From NCBI RefSeq assembly GCF_033958435.1, contig NC_134137.1, positions 176,403,501-176,467,500 of the forward strand: 64,000 nt of DNA, given 5' to 3'. Under the pieces are notes generated by a model. The model worked only from the letters and a program-made list of their open reading frames with translations, was not told the DNA's origin and did no database searches. This DNA comes from Carettochelys insculpta. Lineage: Eukaryota; Chordata; Testudines; Carettochelyidae. Position 1 is the stretch's first letter, and each line of letters starts with the position of its first letter. The position numbers and the translations under genes were made by a program. This document shows, piece after piece, positions 11,453-22,494 of the stretch.

Positions 11453-11882
11453 AAAATCTGTACTTGATCATGACCACTCTTGCCCGAGCATTGCTATCAC
11501 TCAACTATAGCCCCTTGCAAAAAGCTGTTTCTTTATGAGGCTACCCTCCTGTCTGTTGCTTCAATGGCTTTTTCTGTTGCGGCACTGCTATTGTTGACCA
11601 CCTTCATTTTCTCTTCGCAGTTGGTATGAAACAGATCATTATCTTGGTCTAAAAACCTGGGAATATGGGTATGCAAAATGTTCTTGCAAAGATGGTGTGT
11701 ATTTGGTTGTTGTGGTGATAGAGCTGATTGTTGCCACAGTAACTGAGTTAGAGGGTTAGTCCAGCTGGTTTTGGTTGGTTCTAGCTTGTAGCGTGGGATG
11801 GAATAAATAGAAAAGCGCTCTCTATGTCCAAGCAATTTCTTTCTAAACTCAGTCATTCCAAACATTTAACAAAAGGCACTTA
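11453..11882. other. Unassigned sequence
   Basis: A 110-codon minus-strand open frame (11533-11865) has no recognisable domain or family motif. I treat it as chance. No other feature was seen. Confidence 0.4.
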
Positions 11883-12338
11883 GGGCATGTCTACAATGTG
11901 GTCAGAAAGTGAAATTGCAGAGCATGATACTTGAGCTAGATCAAAGTGATCTTGAATAATAATTTCAGTGAAGCCAAGACAGCTTGGACTGGCAGCTCAA
12001 GTGCGCCTCCGGGTCCTGAGTGGGCAAGGCTAGCTTGTGCTTAGTGGTGCTGACACCATCACCGTGGTCCTGGGGAAAGTGGGCAGGGGAGGCCCTGCTC
12101 TGTGCCTAGAAGGGGCAGGGCTGGGGCAACCAGCCCTCAGCATCACCTGGACCATGGTGCTCTGTTCAAAGCTACCAGTGCTGACCTGTGGCATGACACA
12201 CGGCACTCTGGCAGCTATAGAGGGCACCAGGGCAACTACCATACCCCTGTTGGCAGGCCTGCCCCTGCTAGCTGGGTCAAAGCTAATGTGTGCTAGTGTT
12301 CACACACGCAACAATCACACCTCTTAAGTGCAGTGTAT
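11883..12338. mobile_element. MITE with gggcatgtctaca end, right end truncated
   Basis: The left end gggcatgtctacaa follows a TTA trinucleotide, as in Harbinger-type MITEs. The right side runs to cttaagtgcagtgta, which looks like the start of the mirrored end but breaks off before the expected gacatgccc. It is probably an old copy that lost its last bases. Confidence 0.5.
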
Positions 12339-12362
12339 TGCACACATATTCTTAAATTCTTA

Positions 12363-12616
12363 AATTGCAGCAGGGGAGGTTCAGGTTGGACATTAGGAAA
12401 AAGTTCCTAACTGTCAGGGTGATCAAACACTAGAACGAATTGCCAAGGGAGGTGGAAGAATCTCCATCACTGGAGCTATTTAAGAAGAGGTTAGATAGAT
12501 GGCTTTCAGGGATGGTCTAGAAAGTGCTTGGTCCTGCCATGAGGGCAGGGGGCTGGACTGGATGGCCTCTCGAGGTCCCTTCCAGTCCTACTCTTCCATG
12601 ATTCTATGATTCTTAG
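12363..12616 (+). mobile_element. CR1 LINE 3' fragment
   Basis: The CR1 3' end on the plus strand runs from gcagcaggggaggttcagg to the terminal gattctatgattctta tail. It is strongly 5'-truncated, as most CR1 insertions are. Confidence 0.88.
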
Positions 12617-13040
12617 AGATGGAATTAGTAGCTGGACAAAGACAGGAAAATAGTGAAGATACAAGTTTACATGATCCTGGTCTTTGAGCATAAAATCAGA
12701 TCTACACAATAAAAAATACATTTTTATAAATGGAAAAAAAAATCTGTTCATCCCTTTCTGGCTAACTGATGATACCAGGACTCTGATTTTGTTTGTAAGA
12801 GGTTATTTGAAAAGTTGCAATATACAAAGTGGCTTTACTCATGGGAAAAGATACGCAAAGCTCAGTGAAACAATCTGTCTCATTTGTCTATTTGCAGAGG
12901 GCAAGGACCGGTCACATCCCACTTGCAGTCTAGTTATGTGCCAGCCCTCTGCACAAGGATGAATTTTACCTTTTCGGAACACACAGCCAGTAACAGGATG
13001 GCCCCTTTGACTATATGGAGTTTGCTCAGCCAGAGTTCCA
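12617..13040. other. Unassigned sequence
   Basis: No coding or repeat structure was recognised here. Confidence 0.35.
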
Positions 13041-13410
13041 AAGAACCTACAAAAACAACAAGGAGTCCAGTGGCACCTTAAAGACTAGAAATGTTATTAT
13101 GGCATAAACTTCTGTGAGTTGCAACTCACTCTGTCAGATACTTGAAGTGAGACGAAAAGGAACAGATGGTAGGGATACAGAGACGGGAGTGCATCTGATG
13201 AAGTGAGTCTGTGCTCACGAAAGCTCATGCTCAAAACTTTTCTGTTAGTCTATAAGGTGCCCCAGGACCCTTCGTTGCTGTTACAGATCCAGACTAACAC
13301 GGCTACCCTCCGATACCAGAGACGGGAGTGTTACACTAGACCTGATTCAATCAGGGTGGGGCGCTGTTTTTGCTGAAACAGACCAAACATGGCTACCCCT
13401 GAAACCAGAG
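13041..13410. mobile_element. Retroelement 3' fragments, probably Penelope-like
   Basis: The sequence aaggagtccagtggcacctt followed by aaagactag is the terminal text of a dispersed sauropsid retroelement that I tentatively call Penelope-like. The fragment is interrupted at 13192 by a second copy of the same family in the opposite orientation. The family name is an inference; the repeat nature is clear from four related copies in this window. Confidence 0.55.
13192..13316. mobile_element. 125-bp retroelement inserted in its own relative, 14-bp target duplication
   Basis: Exact 14-bp direct repeats (cagagacgggagtg) lie at 13178-13191 and 13317-13330. The insert carries gttagtctataaggtgcccc and ends with actaacacggctaccctccg, the reverse sense of the surrounding copy. 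It is a short 5'-truncated retroposition event. Confidence 0.75.
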
Positions 13411-13499
13411 AACCTACAGTTTACCTTGCACTAAAGGATGTTTTGCAATCAGCTTGAAACGAACCCATTAAATTAATCCTCCAGAAATTTCCATTACTC

Positions 13500-13780
13500 C
13501 AAGTTGAGCAAGGCATTTCACTTCTAATTCTGGGCCCCTGGCCTGGGGTTCCCACAGCTAGGGCTGCCAGCAGGGGCTTGGTGCCCCAGCCAGCTCCCAG
13601 CCATGGAGTTGCAGGGTTCGCCTATCCTCCAGCTGTAGATCTCATTGCTGGGGCTGTCAGTGAAGGTTGGCACCACAGTCGGCTTCCCATTTATGGAAAA
13701 CCTATGTGGGACAGGCAGCCCCGTGGTTGGGTCTGCCTGTCCTGCATAAGTTTTCCAAAAGTCTGGCAAGTCTAAGGCTT
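13500..13780. repeat. GC-rich segment ending in a 24-bp hairpin
   Basis: 13695-13718 and 13733-13756 are inverted copies (ggaaaacctatgtgggacag against its complement) with two or three mismatches and a 14-bp loop. The upstream GC-rich part looks like a dispersed element, but no second boundary was found. Confidence 0.45.
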
Positions 13781-13831
13781 AAAAATAATTTACAAAGCAC
13801 CTTGTTGTCTGGTTTTGGATTCACTCTCTGA

Positions 13832-14112
13832 GGCTATATCTACACTTCTGGGAAGATCGATGCTGCCACGGTGAATTTTCAGTTCAATTTAGCACACCTG
13901 GTAGGGATATGTTAAATTGAATTTATGGGGTGCCCATGTCAGTGCTGTTATTCCTGCCCCCTCATTAGGAGTAAGAGCGTTTACTCTCATTGACCTCCCC
14001 AGTGGGGATGGTGCAGAAGCCTGAATTAAGGTACACTGACTCAAGCTATATAATTAATGTAGCTGGAATTGTGTACCTTAATTTGACCTTTCTATTGACT
14101 ATAGACCTACCC
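13832..14112. mobile_element. Harbinger-like MITE, 281 bp
   Basis: The ends are ggctatatctacac and, in reverse, gggtaggtctatag. They are flanked by tga and taa, which match at two of three bases. The subterminal sequence is decayed and there is no coding capacity. Confidence 0.55.
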
Positions 14113-14639
14113 TAAAGCAGATGATTGTTTGCATGGCTTTTCACTTGCACTTTGAACAAAACATTTCACACAATCAAGAAGAGCTCAGCTGACTGTTGGT
14201 CAGAGGTGGTTAATAAAATGCTACATCCATCCCCAAACAGGTAAGGATTGCAGGACTATTGCACTTTGCCAGCAATTTCTGAAACCAAAAACAAGTAATA
14301 ACATTATCAAGATCATTAACTTTTATATTAGATATATACATATAGATGCAGATAAAGAGTGAATCATTAAGCTTTCAGAGGGTACTTGGATTCATCAACG
14401 AGCTCCTTATTTCCTTGTACCACACCCTTCAAAAACATTCCCTGAGCGAAAGGAAGGGGAAAAGAAACCATTTGCTCCTGTGTCCTGCATCCCTTCCATT
14501 GTCATCTTTCTATTCTATTCCTATGCCTCACAGTGTATTCAACTAATCAATATGCAGCTCTGCCTACTTTACTCTCCTTCTATGATGTTCAGAATAGGCC
14601 CACTATAAAGGACTTATTTTATATATATAGCTATTAATC
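14113..14639. other. AT-rich sequence
   Basis: Nothing coding or repetitive was recognised. Confidence 0.35.
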
Positions 14640-15345
14640 ACAGGTACCACAAGGGATTAATGCAAAACAAGTTAACTAGATAAAAATAGTCATGATTAAA
14701 TCGCATCTTTAATTACACAGTTAAATGATAATAGAATACCAATTTAAATTTATTATCAATATTTGAATGTTTTTTCTAGTTTCAGATATGTTTGTTTCAA
14801 TTACAACTTAGATTACACCGTACAGTGCTCACTTTATATTGTTATTTCATTACAAATATTTGCACTGTAAAAAGATTAAACAAAAGAAACAGTATTTTCC
14901 AATTCATGTCCCATAAGTATGGTAGTACAGTCTTAACCGTGAAAGTGACATTTACAAATGCAGATTTCTTTTTACATAATTGCACTGCAAACAAACCAAA
15001 GTAAATTACAAGTCCACTCAGTCGAACTTCTTGCTCAGCCAATTACTATGGCAAACACATTTGTTTACATTTGCAGGAGATAATGCTCTCCACTTACAAT
15101 ATCACATTTATGTGAGAATGGCATTTGGTTTGCACTGGCATAGCACAAAGTGATCACTATTCACTTTTATTCTGTGCTACAATCAGAATCAATATATTTG
15201 AAAATGCTGAACATTCAAAATATTTATAATAAATTTAAATTGTTTTTCTATTATTGTGCAACAGTATGATTAAATCTGCAATTAATTGTGACTCTTTTTA
15301 ACATTCTATTTAATTGTGAATTTAAAAAAAATTGTTTAATGGCCC
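14640..15345. mobile_element. Decayed dispersed DNA element with ATTAAT-rich ends
   Basis: AT-rich interior with gattaa/ttaatc-rich motifs at both ends (near 14657-14705 and 15268-15320) in inverted sense. The interior text is of a kind repeated widely in reptile genomes, and probably belongs to a non-autonomous hAT element. The boundaries are approximate and I see no target duplication. Confidence 0.45.
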
Positions 15346-16884
15346 TTATATAGGTATAGCTACACACAAACATCAAACCCTTTAAGAAGCTTCAGTACAA
15401 TTTGCATTTTTCACACAGTGTTACAAAAACCATAGCAGCTTATGCAAATTCCTGAGGATCATCTACAAAATATCCGGTAAATAATATTTCAGTTCAAAAA
15501 GAATATGCAAGCCAAACACAATACGGGATATTTGTCAGTGTGGACCCATCACAGTTTTTTAGCTAAATATTCTGGGTTTTAAACAAAACATGTATCTACT
15601 CCTGTTGTGTCACCTCTCATTTCTTTCCAGGGGGTGGGAAAAAAGCTAATTTAAGTCTGAAACTCTTTAGAATTATCTGACACTTCATCATTGAAAGGCT
15701 TTCTTCTGCCTATATATCACTGCAAATATTGTTCTGAGCTCACTCACCTCAGACCTCTGCAATGCCTAAAAACAAGGTTGTACATGAGACCAGTAGTATC
15801 ACTCCACATTGATGTTGTGCTGCTTATCTCAAAGGAGAGGAAAGGAGCCCACTTGTGCCCTCCCACATTAGGGTTGCCAGATGTCTGGTCAAAAAGGTAA
15901 CCTGGCAGTGGCCAGTCAGATCTGAAGTCCAGCTACAAGTGGAAGGGTGGGTGAGACAGCCTGTTATCCAGCCCTGAAGCAACAGTTCCCACAGATGCAC
16001 CAACTTAAGCCACAACTGTTCTCTTTGAGGATCATGTTTTGCAGGCAGCCTCAGAGGAGAGCATGAGAGAGCCCATGGTGAGGGGTCCTCAGCAGGCAGA
16101 TGGGGAAGGAACACAAGCTGTCCTGACAGCCAGCACTTCCCCAGTGGCACAATCAGGCAACTCTCAGGAGGGGAGGGCTTGAGTGGATGAGAAAGGGAGC
16201 TGCTGGGCAAGCAGCAGAGAGAGAGTCTAGAGGCCTGTTGAGCAGGGGCGCCATTGCTTGCCAGCAGGGCTGCCTGGCTGCTACTGTGTGGCCACAACAC
16301 TCTTCTGACCTACATTGCTAGGCTGCGTGCTGGAGCTAGTCTTGCATGTCCCTCGGAGCTGCTCACCCTGGAGTTGACAAAGAGCACAGAGTGGGGTGGG
16401 GGATGGAGAGGAGTGAGTGTGTGTGGAGGGGTGGGAGCATGGCCCTGGGAGAAGAGGCAGGACAGGAGCAGGAGAGTCTAGTCTTCAGACGTTAGAAAGT
16501 TGGCCAGCCTCTCCCACATGCTTCCCATTAATTTGCTATTTCTAAAGCGTAGCCCACTGAGGCGAAAAACCACAGGAAGTGCACAGCAGCCCTGCACTGC
16601 CGTTCCAAAACACAAACCGAGGAATGCTCAGAGCCTTACTCGCATTCACGCTCAGGTCTCTTCACATCTCCTTGGAAGCACAAAGGGAGCTTACGTAAGA
16701 ACCAAGCCCTTTCAATGAGACTGTGGGGAGGGTGGAGAATTTATGTTTGCTCAGTGTCATTAAGTAAGCTGCAGGAAAGTAAGGGTGCATGGTCTGAAGC
16801 CCTGGCACTTACGAAGAAGTACCCTGGCACCTTTAATTGCTTCAGAGTAAGTTCGCAACAACTCATTACACTATTCCCCTAAAA
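15346..16884. other. Unassigned sequence
   Basis: agggttgccagatgtctggt near 15867 looks like one terminal repeat of a DNA transposon, but I found no partner. The open frames at 15824-16300 and 16254-16481 carry no domain I recognise. Confidence 0.35.
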
Positions 16885-17221
16885 CAGGGTTTGGGAGCCT
16901 CTAGCCCATCGGCTGAACAAGATTCATCACGGTTAGGTGCTGACAGACTACCACATGGTTTGGCTACCTGAATGTCCAGAAGCATGGAGCTCTGTAGCTC
17001 CCAGTGACTGGGGTTCACCAGTTGTAAGCAGTGGGAAATAGTGGCCCAGCCCACACCACTTCCCACAACTCCCGTTGACTGGGTACAGTGAACTGCAGCT
17101 GCCAGAAGCTGTGAGCAGCCATGCCTGAGAATGTTCAGGTAAACCACCCATCTGGCAGCCTGCCAGCAGCTAACCCTGACAAACTGCATGCAGCCAGCAT
17201 GCCAGAGGTTCCCCAGCTCTG
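16885..17221. mobile_element. hAT-like MITE, 337 bp
   Basis: The ends cagggtttgggagcc and, in reverse, cagagctggggaacc form imperfect inverted repeats. Flanking 8-mers (ccctaaaa and tcccaaca) match at five of eight. The interior ctcccagtgactgggg text is typical of non-autonomous hAT copies of this kind. Confidence 0.6.
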
Positions 17222-17601
17222 TCCCAACATCTATCAATTCCACATATGCTTCTTGCCGTTACCAATATTCAGGGGTCTTCTCAGCAGCACTTTCTGCAGA
17301 TTCTTACTGAGCAGCTTAGTCTTGATTCTGCTGGGTTGGTAACAGAGTTCCCCATCCTCCCTCAGTTCTCCTCCAAATTTCCTGCCCTGGCCTGCCCCGC
17401 CCCGCCCTACCCCACCCCACTTCTCCTCAGCTCAACCATCCCTCAGCTTCAAAAACACATCGGCCAGAGGAGAGGCCTAGGAACTGTACCTGAGGCCAGA
17501 AAGCTCCAGCCAAATCAAGTGACTGAAAAGTCTTTTCACCCTGCATTCTTATAACCTAGAATTCTAATTGCCAACACCACAGAAGTGCTATGGACCCACT
17601 G
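17222..17601. other. Unassigned sequence with a C-rich patch
   Basis: A CCCCGCCC-type low-complexity patch lies at 17395-17425. No gene was seen. Confidence 0.35.
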
Positions 17602-17785
17602 CAGTGTTCCCTGCAAGCTGAGCATTTGTGCAGCCTCTTAAGAGAGATTCAAACGCCGCCCAGCTGATTAGCAGGGCGCCCTAAGCTAGGTTTTGCATTT
17701 CTACTAGTGGTGCATATTCACACATTCCTCACTGCACATAAAAATGGATTTTGTGCATGGATAGAGAAAATTACAGGGGACATTG
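17602..17785 (+). mobile_element. hAT MITE family 'cagtgttccct', copy 1
   Basis: The left end is cagtgttccctgcaagctga; the right end in reverse is caatgtcccctgtaatt. Flanking 8-mers acccactg and actcacag match at six of eight. The element shares its interior (agctgagca ... cagcc) with the copies at 20574 and 20873. Confidence 0.7.
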
Positions 17786-18436
17786 ACTCACAGGTTCCCC
17801 TTGTTAAAATGACCTGTAGTCTTCTTCCCTGATCTGCTGAGCAGCAGAACAAGAGAGATGACAAAGAACGTAGCTGCTCTAGAAGAAGCATGCTATATAT
17901 TCTTCCAAATGTACATGCGGAGCTAGTAAGGAACCTACTGCACACAGTAGACTGAGCTGGTGTGCCTGCTTCTGACCTTTGCAGGTAAAAAGCCTGCAGC
18001 CACTGCCACTGTGCCTTCTCTTCATACCCTCAATTAATTTAATTATTGCCTTAGGAACATTAATTCAGACTTCAAGTTTGCCTTCGTTTATCCCAGCTGC
18101 TGCATAAGGGGGGAAAAAGCAGCAATTCAATGAAAATAGATGCTGTGTCTGCACTAACTAGATAAATCAGCCACACAAATGAAGGATTGCTAAGTACCAT
18201 TTTGATTCTCTGATAATGTTTTAGTGTTTCCAATCTTACTAAGATGATCATTTAAATCCCAAGTATATCATGGCATTTTATATTAGGGGAAACAGCCCAT
18301 GGGTATTTGTTACGAGCACAGTAGTTAAAACTACTTGTAACTTACCATTTAGAAATAGGGACAAAACAGGGGAATATTCAGAGCAGTCCAGCCTGTGTGT
18401 CAATTTACTTTTCTTCAGTCTGCATTATAATGTTTA
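17786..18436. other. AT-rich sequence, nothing recognised
   Basis: No exon, RNA gene or element boundary was found. Confidence 0.35.
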
Positions 18437-18997
18437 GGGTTACCATATTTGACCTTTCAAAAAGAGGGCTCCCCTGAGAGGGAATGTATCTCTATCGGAA
18501 TCTCCCAACTCACTTTGTATTAATGTACTGTGTGTACTAGAACAGTGTTTCTTAGCCTTTTTTTTTTATAAAGTACCTCTTTTAAAAAAACTGTAAGTAC
18601 CCCAAATACCTATAATTTTCAGACACACAAGTTTTTTTTTCTACCACTGCAACACCTTTGTTTAAGCAACTTAATCAGAACTGGTCAGTTGGAAGAAATT
18701 GTTTATAGGCAATTAACTTTCCATTGTACTTACAACTGTGCAAAAAGGATAAATTAAAAATAAAAGTAGCTGAACATAAAATAAGTCCAGTATTTTTATT
18801 CATAAAAAAGACTGAGAAACAGTGAGTTAATGTATCCTCTGGAAAAGATCAGTGTAACCCCAGGGGTACACATACCTCTGGTTGAGAACCACTGCTATAA
18901 TACATTAATACAACATGAGTTGGTAGATACTGCTACATATACACTCTGTCTCTGAGTGTCCTCTTTTTTATGTGGTTTAGATTAGTATTAGTGGCCC
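18437..18997. mobile_element. Palindromic MITE with TA flanks, carrying a nested hAT
   Basis: The left arm begins gggttaccatatttgacc. The right arm read in reverse begins gggccactaatactaa and rejoins the left arm through aaaaagaggg, ccaactca and ttgtattaatgta. The arms thus form a long imperfect palindrome. TA dinucleotides flank both ends, which suggests a Tc1/mariner-type target (inference). A second element sits at the apex. Confidence 0.6.
18543..18894. mobile_element. hAT-like MITE nested at the palindrome apex
   Basis: The ends cagtgtttcttagcc and, in reverse, cagtggttctcaacc are typical of hAT elements. It lies between the two arms of the surrounding palindromic MITE. The flanking 8-mers do not match, so the insertion edges may have eroded. 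Confidence 0.6.
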
Positions 18998-19008
18998 TAA
19001 TAGTGTTT

Positions 19009-19088
19009 AGATAGATAGATAGATAGATACTACACACATACGCACACACGCGCACAGAGTGATTGAGAGAGAGAGAGAGAGAGAGAAC
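19009..19088. repeat. Compound microsatellite (GATA, CA, GA)
   Basis: Consecutive tracts of tagatagata units, then cacacata/cacacgcg, then an uninterrupted GA run (about 19055-19086). Confidence 0.9.
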
Positions 19089-20573
19089 TGTTCCATCTAG
19101 GTGCTGAACTCCAATTGTTCCAGCACGTTATTCCTCAGATAACATTGGCTTGATGATAAACCCTGTATTTATATGCTATCTTAGCAGTAAAACATAGAAA
19201 AAAACACTTATATATAAGCTTGCTATCTTTGGTTTTAGTGTAATGCAATGTTCAGAATAGCTCTTACAATACATTAGAGAACATGGGGATTTTTGTTGGG
19301 GCAGATGGGGGTTGGAAACATCTAATCTGTGTTTGCAGTTCTAAGGAAATAAAAAAAATCTACTGTGCACTGTAACCTTGAAATCTCGCATGAGGAACAT
19401 TACTTCACTTCAGAATTTGAACTGGAGACAAGAAAAGTATTAGGCCGAATGTGAACTCTTCTATTCTACAGCTGTTAATTCTTCCTTTCATTTAGGATTG
19501 ATGTATCAGAAGAAAACTGCATTTCAGAAGCAGGCAGACTTGGAATTTAGTTAAGCTTCAAGTTTTTCCCCCTAAGTTATATCTGGAAGAATATGTTTAT
19601 CAGTGTGTACATACAGGACACACGCCAATGTGTGATGAATTTGATCTAAGATACAGAATGAAAATTAAAGTGATAGCAATGGTATTTCTACAATAAAGCC
19701 TCCTCCAGGAGTGACTGAGGAAAATGCAGAATTGAAAAGGGACACAAGGAGAACTAAAGGTTGAAATCAAAACAAGAGATATGATTATGTACTCAGGCAA
19801 TAGTTATATACACTCCCATCACCCTCCCTTTCCCTGCAGACATGGGATGTCTCCCTTGGAAATGTGCAAGTACAATGCTCAATGAACCTGCTGTCAGATA
19901 GCCCGTCCCACAGCTGGTCCAGCAAAGAGAGGAGCGCACTACTCCTAGCACTTGCTCTAAGGTGCCAGTGGATTCTCAGAGTAGCAGGGTTTCTGTCATT
20001 CCTCAAGATGCCAATCAACAAGCACACAAGGCCAATGAACATGCCTGGCATCTTAGCTCACCAGCACAGTGCTCAGAACACTAAGTCACCATCCTGCCTG
20101 GCTCCTGTGCTGTGCAAATTAACTGGTAGACAAGAAGTAGTGAGGAAAGAGTCTCCCAAAGTCTTCCTCCAAACTCAAGACTGAGGCAGAACTTACCCTG
20201 CAGCACTTGCCTTTACATATGACTTCAAAAGGGAGTCTGCACATTTGAAGCACTGTTCTGTATCTGACGGTTTTTAGTCAACTGCTTTTCTACTTACAGT
20301 CAAAACGCTGATGCAACCCTTGCTATTGACTTCAGTGGGTTTGGATGAGGCCCCTATGTGACACTCTTGCACACTCTGTAATAGAGCACAGGGTATAAAG
20401 CAACAGAAGAAAATATAAAGCCTTAGACATTAATTGGGCTTGCGATTTCTGTAGCTACTTGTTCACACACTGTTCCCAGGTCACAAGCCCCCCCAGGGCA
20501 TATGTCTACAGATGGACAGTTCATCTTAGTAAGTACAACATCTTGATTTACACCCAGCCACTGAAATCACAGT
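19089..20573. other. Unassigned sequence
   Basis: Mostly AT-rich. The motif ttgacttcagtgggtttgga near 20325 belongs to a very common sauropsid dispersed repeat, of which only this shred is visible. No exon was recognised. Confidence 0.35.
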
Positions 20574-20758
20574 CAATGTTCCCTCTGCTTTTTTCCATCC
20601 ATATGTGGAATAAATTTTATTATGTGCCCTGGGGATGTGCAGATGAGCACCAGCAGTACAAACACGTGCTGCTGGCTGTGGGTGCTCTGCTAATTATCTA
20701 GGTGGCATTTGAATCTCTCCTGACTGGCCACCCAGCACTTAGCTTAGAGGAAACACAG
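20574..20758 (-). mobile_element. hAT MITE family 'cagtgttccct', copy 2 (inverted)
   Basis: The left end is caatgttccctctgc; the right end gcttagaggaaaca is the mirrored start. Relative to copies 1 and 3 it lies in the opposite orientation, because its right end carries the agctaagtgctgggtgg text in reverse. Confidence 0.65.
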
Positions 20759-20805
20759 GCTCACAATCAAGCTCACATTACTGAAGTGCAAGAGAGGCTG
20801 TGACT

Positions 20806-20854
20806 ATGTCCTAGAGTTGTTTTCCTAGAGTACATGTCCTAGAGTTGTTTCCCT
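20806..20854. repeat. Small tandem duplication
   Basis: atgtcctagagttgtttt is repeated almost at once as atgtcctagagttgtttc, giving two direct copies about 27 bp apart. Confidence 0.8.
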
Positions 20855-20872
20855 GCCAACAAGGACCAAAAC

Positions 20873-21048
20873 CAGTGTTCCCTGTAAGCTGAGCACTTGG
20901 GCAGCCACCCAGCTGGTTAGCAGAGCGCTCACCGCACCCAGAGCTGACAGCATGTGTGTCTATGGACGCACATAACTCATACCCTTGTCTTGATACACGT
21001 AACAAAATTTATTCCATCCATGGATGGTAAAAAATAGAGGGAATCCTG
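20873..21048 (+). mobile_element. hAT MITE family 'cagtgttccct', copy 3
   Basis: The left end is cagtgttccctgtaagctga; the right end in reverse is caggattccctctattt. The flanking 8-mers accaaaac and accaggac match at six of eight, consistent with a hAT duplication. Confidence 0.72.
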
Positions 21049-21638
21049 ACCAGGACTGGCTATTGAAATTTCCAGCGTCCTAAACACCAACTGATGCAAA
21101 CTAATTAGGGGCTGGTTATAGAGCCATTCGAATCTACCTTTTGCTCAGATGTTGCTGCACGTTGCTGAACCCAGATGAATAATTTGTACTGTGTCCATTT
21201 TGAGAACAAGTTTCCTTGTTAGAACATTTGTTACTGATCATCAATATCATACTTAAAATCAATTTTCCAGTGACCCTGCCTTGTGCGTGACACATGAAAG
21301 TCTGTTGATTAATTGCAAATATTTCCCTCAAAGCACATTATAATTTTACATAACACCAAAAATGTGCTAAGAGCTATGCGTTACTGGAATGGCTTAGGTA
21401 CCTGAGCCATTTTTTAAAAAAAGTGATTTGGGGATTTTTTCCCCCTCGAGGTGGGAGGTTCCTAATGGTTTGAGCGTATTTTTTTACAAAGAAGAGGAGG
21501 GGAAAACAGTCTTACAGAACCAGAAACAAGTAAGAAACATCCCAGCCGAGGTTATCATTCCAGATTTTCAACACAAGTGTGCAGAGTTCCCACAGTCTTC
21601 CTATTACAGCTCGTAAGTTTCCTATATCACATGCCTAA
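21049..21638. other. Unassigned sequence
   Basis: No gene or element boundary was recognised. Confidence 0.35.
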
Positions 21639-21928
21639 GGCTGTGTCTTACACTGTGAGAAAAGACCTGTAGCATGGCTACAGCTTGACCAGGTGAGCTG
21701 ACTTGAGCTCTCAGAACAGGATACTATAAAATTGCAGTGTAGACATTTGATCTCATGCTGGAACCAGGCTCTGAGCCCATCTGAAGGAGGGGGGTATCAC
21801 AACCCAGGCTCCACCCCTAGCCTGAATATCTTCACCACTATTTTTAACCCTGCCTCCCAAACCTCCTGAGGCTGACCTGGGTTCTCAGACATAGTGCCAC
21901 AAGTTTCTTTATAGCTGTTGATATAGCC
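21639..21928. mobile_element. Harbinger-type MITE, 290 bp, taa target duplication
   Basis: The left end is ggctgtgtcttacac; the right end in reverse is ggctatatcaacagc. Exact 3-bp duplications (taa) lie at 21636-21638 and 21929-21931. There is no coding capacity. Confidence 0.72.
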
Positions 21929-22175
21929 TAAGCATCTGTCTGAACTATGCTACCTCAGCCTTGTTTCATCACATCCCCTGACCATCCGTGTGAAGTCTGA
22001 GCAGGGAGCTAGCTCTCTTCTTGCTGCACGCTTCTGGCACAGTATGCAGAGCAGTTCCCTACCCAAAAGAGCTCACAGTACAAATCACAAGAGTGAAGCA
22101 GCACTTCACTCTCCATTTTCATAACAACCCGTTCCATTCTTTTTCACATAGATATGTCCAGCAGTAAGACCTTTA

Positions 22176-22494
22176 GTCCACATCTAAACAACAGCCTAAA
22201 CTTGAAATAAGCTATGCAATTTGTGCCGCACAAATTGCATAGCTTACTTTGAGTGTAGTTTGAAACAGGCTATTTTGGCATTTGGTGCTGTCTAATTGGT
22301 GCCACATGTTGAAATAAAGTGCTATTTTGAGGCATCCCTTACTCTTCCTGTGATGAGGTGCACAGGGATGTCAAAACAGAGTGCCCCTTATTTTGGAAAA
22401 TACTTTGAAATGACAGGTGCATTGCACAGAGATAGTGCAGCTATTTTGGGATACCGGAGTATCCTGAAATAGCTCCTGCCATGTAGACATAGCC
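22176..22494. mobile_element. Old Harbinger-type MITE, 319 bp
   Basis: The right end in reverse reads ggctatgtctacatggc. The left end gtccacatctaaacaac is its decayed partner. Flanking triplets are tta and tca. The interior has decayed forms of the cgaaata motifs seen in elements A, C and D (cttgaaataagcta, ctattttggg). A short hairpin around 22204-22248 uses ataagctatgcaatttgtg and its inverse. Confidence 0.65.

Noticed and set aside
13041..13410. tRNA-derived SINE
   Set aside because: The repeated gttagtct/agactaac text suggested a SINE, but I see no A and B box promoter or tRNA-like head. A truncated retroelement 3' end fits better.
19009..19088. CRISPR-like or regulatory tandem array
   Set aside because: The units are plain GATA, CA and GA microsatellites without spacers.
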